From JBCCIM01 sp045106435 (GTDB taxonomy: Bacteria; Bacteroidota; Rhodothermia; Rhodothermales; JAHQVL01): a stretch of DNA of 7,429 nucleotides. Every line of letters begins with the position of its first letter. Positions within the stretch are counted from its first letter, which is position 1. The position numbers were made by a program, and so were the translations under genes. The stretch spans positions 1 through 7,429 of the forward strand of contig JBGCEN010000166.1 in assembly GCA_045106435.1 (NCBI GenBank), given 5' to 3'. Of this stretch, positions 7,263 to 7,429 are shown piece by piece. The notes under the pieces were generated by a model, which had not been told where the DNA came from, did no database searches, and worked only from the letters and a program-made list of their open reading frames with translations.

Positions 7263-7275
7263 AAAAGTTGATTTA

Positions 7276-7305
7276 ATTACATCATCTTAGCTCGACTTTG
7301 TCCAA
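7276..7305 (-). promoter_or_regulatory. Candidate promoter for the pump operon
   Basis: On the minus strand TTGGAC (7300-7305) precedes TGTAAT (7276-7281) with an 18-base spacer. The -10 matches TATAAT at 5 of 6 positions, while the -35 shares only its TTG. Transcription would then start near 7268, giving a leader of about 50 bases that includes the hairpin at 7237-7262. If the organism is Bacteroidota-like, its main sigma factor prefers a different -7 element (TAnnTTTG), which is not seen here, so the call is weak. Confidence 0.28.
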
Positions 7306-7312
7306 TAAGAAA

Positions 7313-7429
7313 ATGTCAAAGCCTCTTTTTAGCGCCACCAAGGTCTTTTTCGATTATTTATACGTCTCGGTTTACCAACCAGACATGGATAACTTAAACG
7401 GCGAAGACTCAAAAGGTATGTCTAACATC
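7313..7429 (+). CDS. Probable 5' end of a divergent gene, product unknown (partial, runs off the window)
   Basis: An ATG at 7313 opens a frame that stays open for 39 codons to the last base of the window. It begins MSKPLFSATKVFFDYLYVSV and continues with an acidic/polar segment (YQPDMDNLNGEDSKG). The start is preceded by AATAAGAAA, an A-rich stretch like that before Bacteroidota start codons, and the nearest in-frame upstream stop is TAA at 7274-7276. A second in-frame ATG at 7385 is an alternative start. The first 20 residues could form one amphipathic or weakly hydrophobic helix; there is no signal peptide or recognisable domain. Thirty-nine open codons alone can occur by chance. A competing short open frame on the minus strand (about 7372-7428) could instead be the tail of an upstream gene. 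Confidence 0.45.
   Translation, partial: MSKPLFSATKVFFDYLYVSVYQPDMDNLNGEDSKGMSNI

Noticed and set aside
1..7429. CRISPR array, tRNA/rRNA genes, insertion-sequence ends or transposase remnants
   Set aside because: No regularly spaced repeats, cloverleaf-like segments, terminal inverted repeats or transposase-like translations were found on either strand by reading. Coding frames of all four complete genes are unbroken.

Overview
The window reads as chromosomal DNA of a Gram-negative bacterium. It has an inner-membrane/periplasm/outer-membrane efflux complex, Sec and lipoprotein signal peptides, and a TolC-type outer-membrane channel. None of the four complete genes has a Shine-Dalgarno motif at the usual distance, and the bases before the starts are often A/T-rich. 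Together with a secreted GH33 sialidase, this fits Bacteroidota or the related Balneolota/Rhodothermota. That taxonomic guess is an inference from gene style, not from a marker gene.

Layout, right to left, because all complete genes are on the minus strand. At the right edge (7313-7429, plus strand) is the apparent 5' end of a divergent gene that runs out of the window. A 94-bp divergent intergenic region (7219-7312) follows, with a possible promoter and a leader hairpin. Next comes a compact three-gene operon for a heavy-metal-efflux (HME) RND pump: lipoprotein periplasmic adaptor (7218-6004), 1045-residue permease (5946-2809) and TolC-family outer-membrane factor (2794-1517). Gaps between these genes are only 57 and 14 bp. 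After 198 non-coding bases lies a secreted exo-alpha-sialidase (1318-194). A perfect 10-bp-stem hairpin 3 bp past its stop codon probably terminates it. The left 166 bases are non-coding, with what may be the second half of a terminator from a convergent gene outside the window, a GC-rich cluster of small inverted repeats, and a CT/A-rich stretch.

The three pump proteins should form one tripartite complex. The permease uses the proton gradient to move a metal ion, the adaptor bridges the periplasm, and the TolC-type protein forms the exit duct. Motif reading puts the permease nearer to the CzcA (divalent cation) side of the family than to CusA (Cu+/Ag+). It keeps the D-D-E proton-relay pattern but has Glu and Leu at two of the positions where CusA has its methionine metal ligands. 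The sialidase has its complete catalytic set and five Asp-boxes and looks functional. No nan catabolic genes are visible, and nothing links it functionally to the pump beyond orientation. I see no convincing new system here; the points most worth checking are the divergent gene start, the leader hairpin and the metal specificity.
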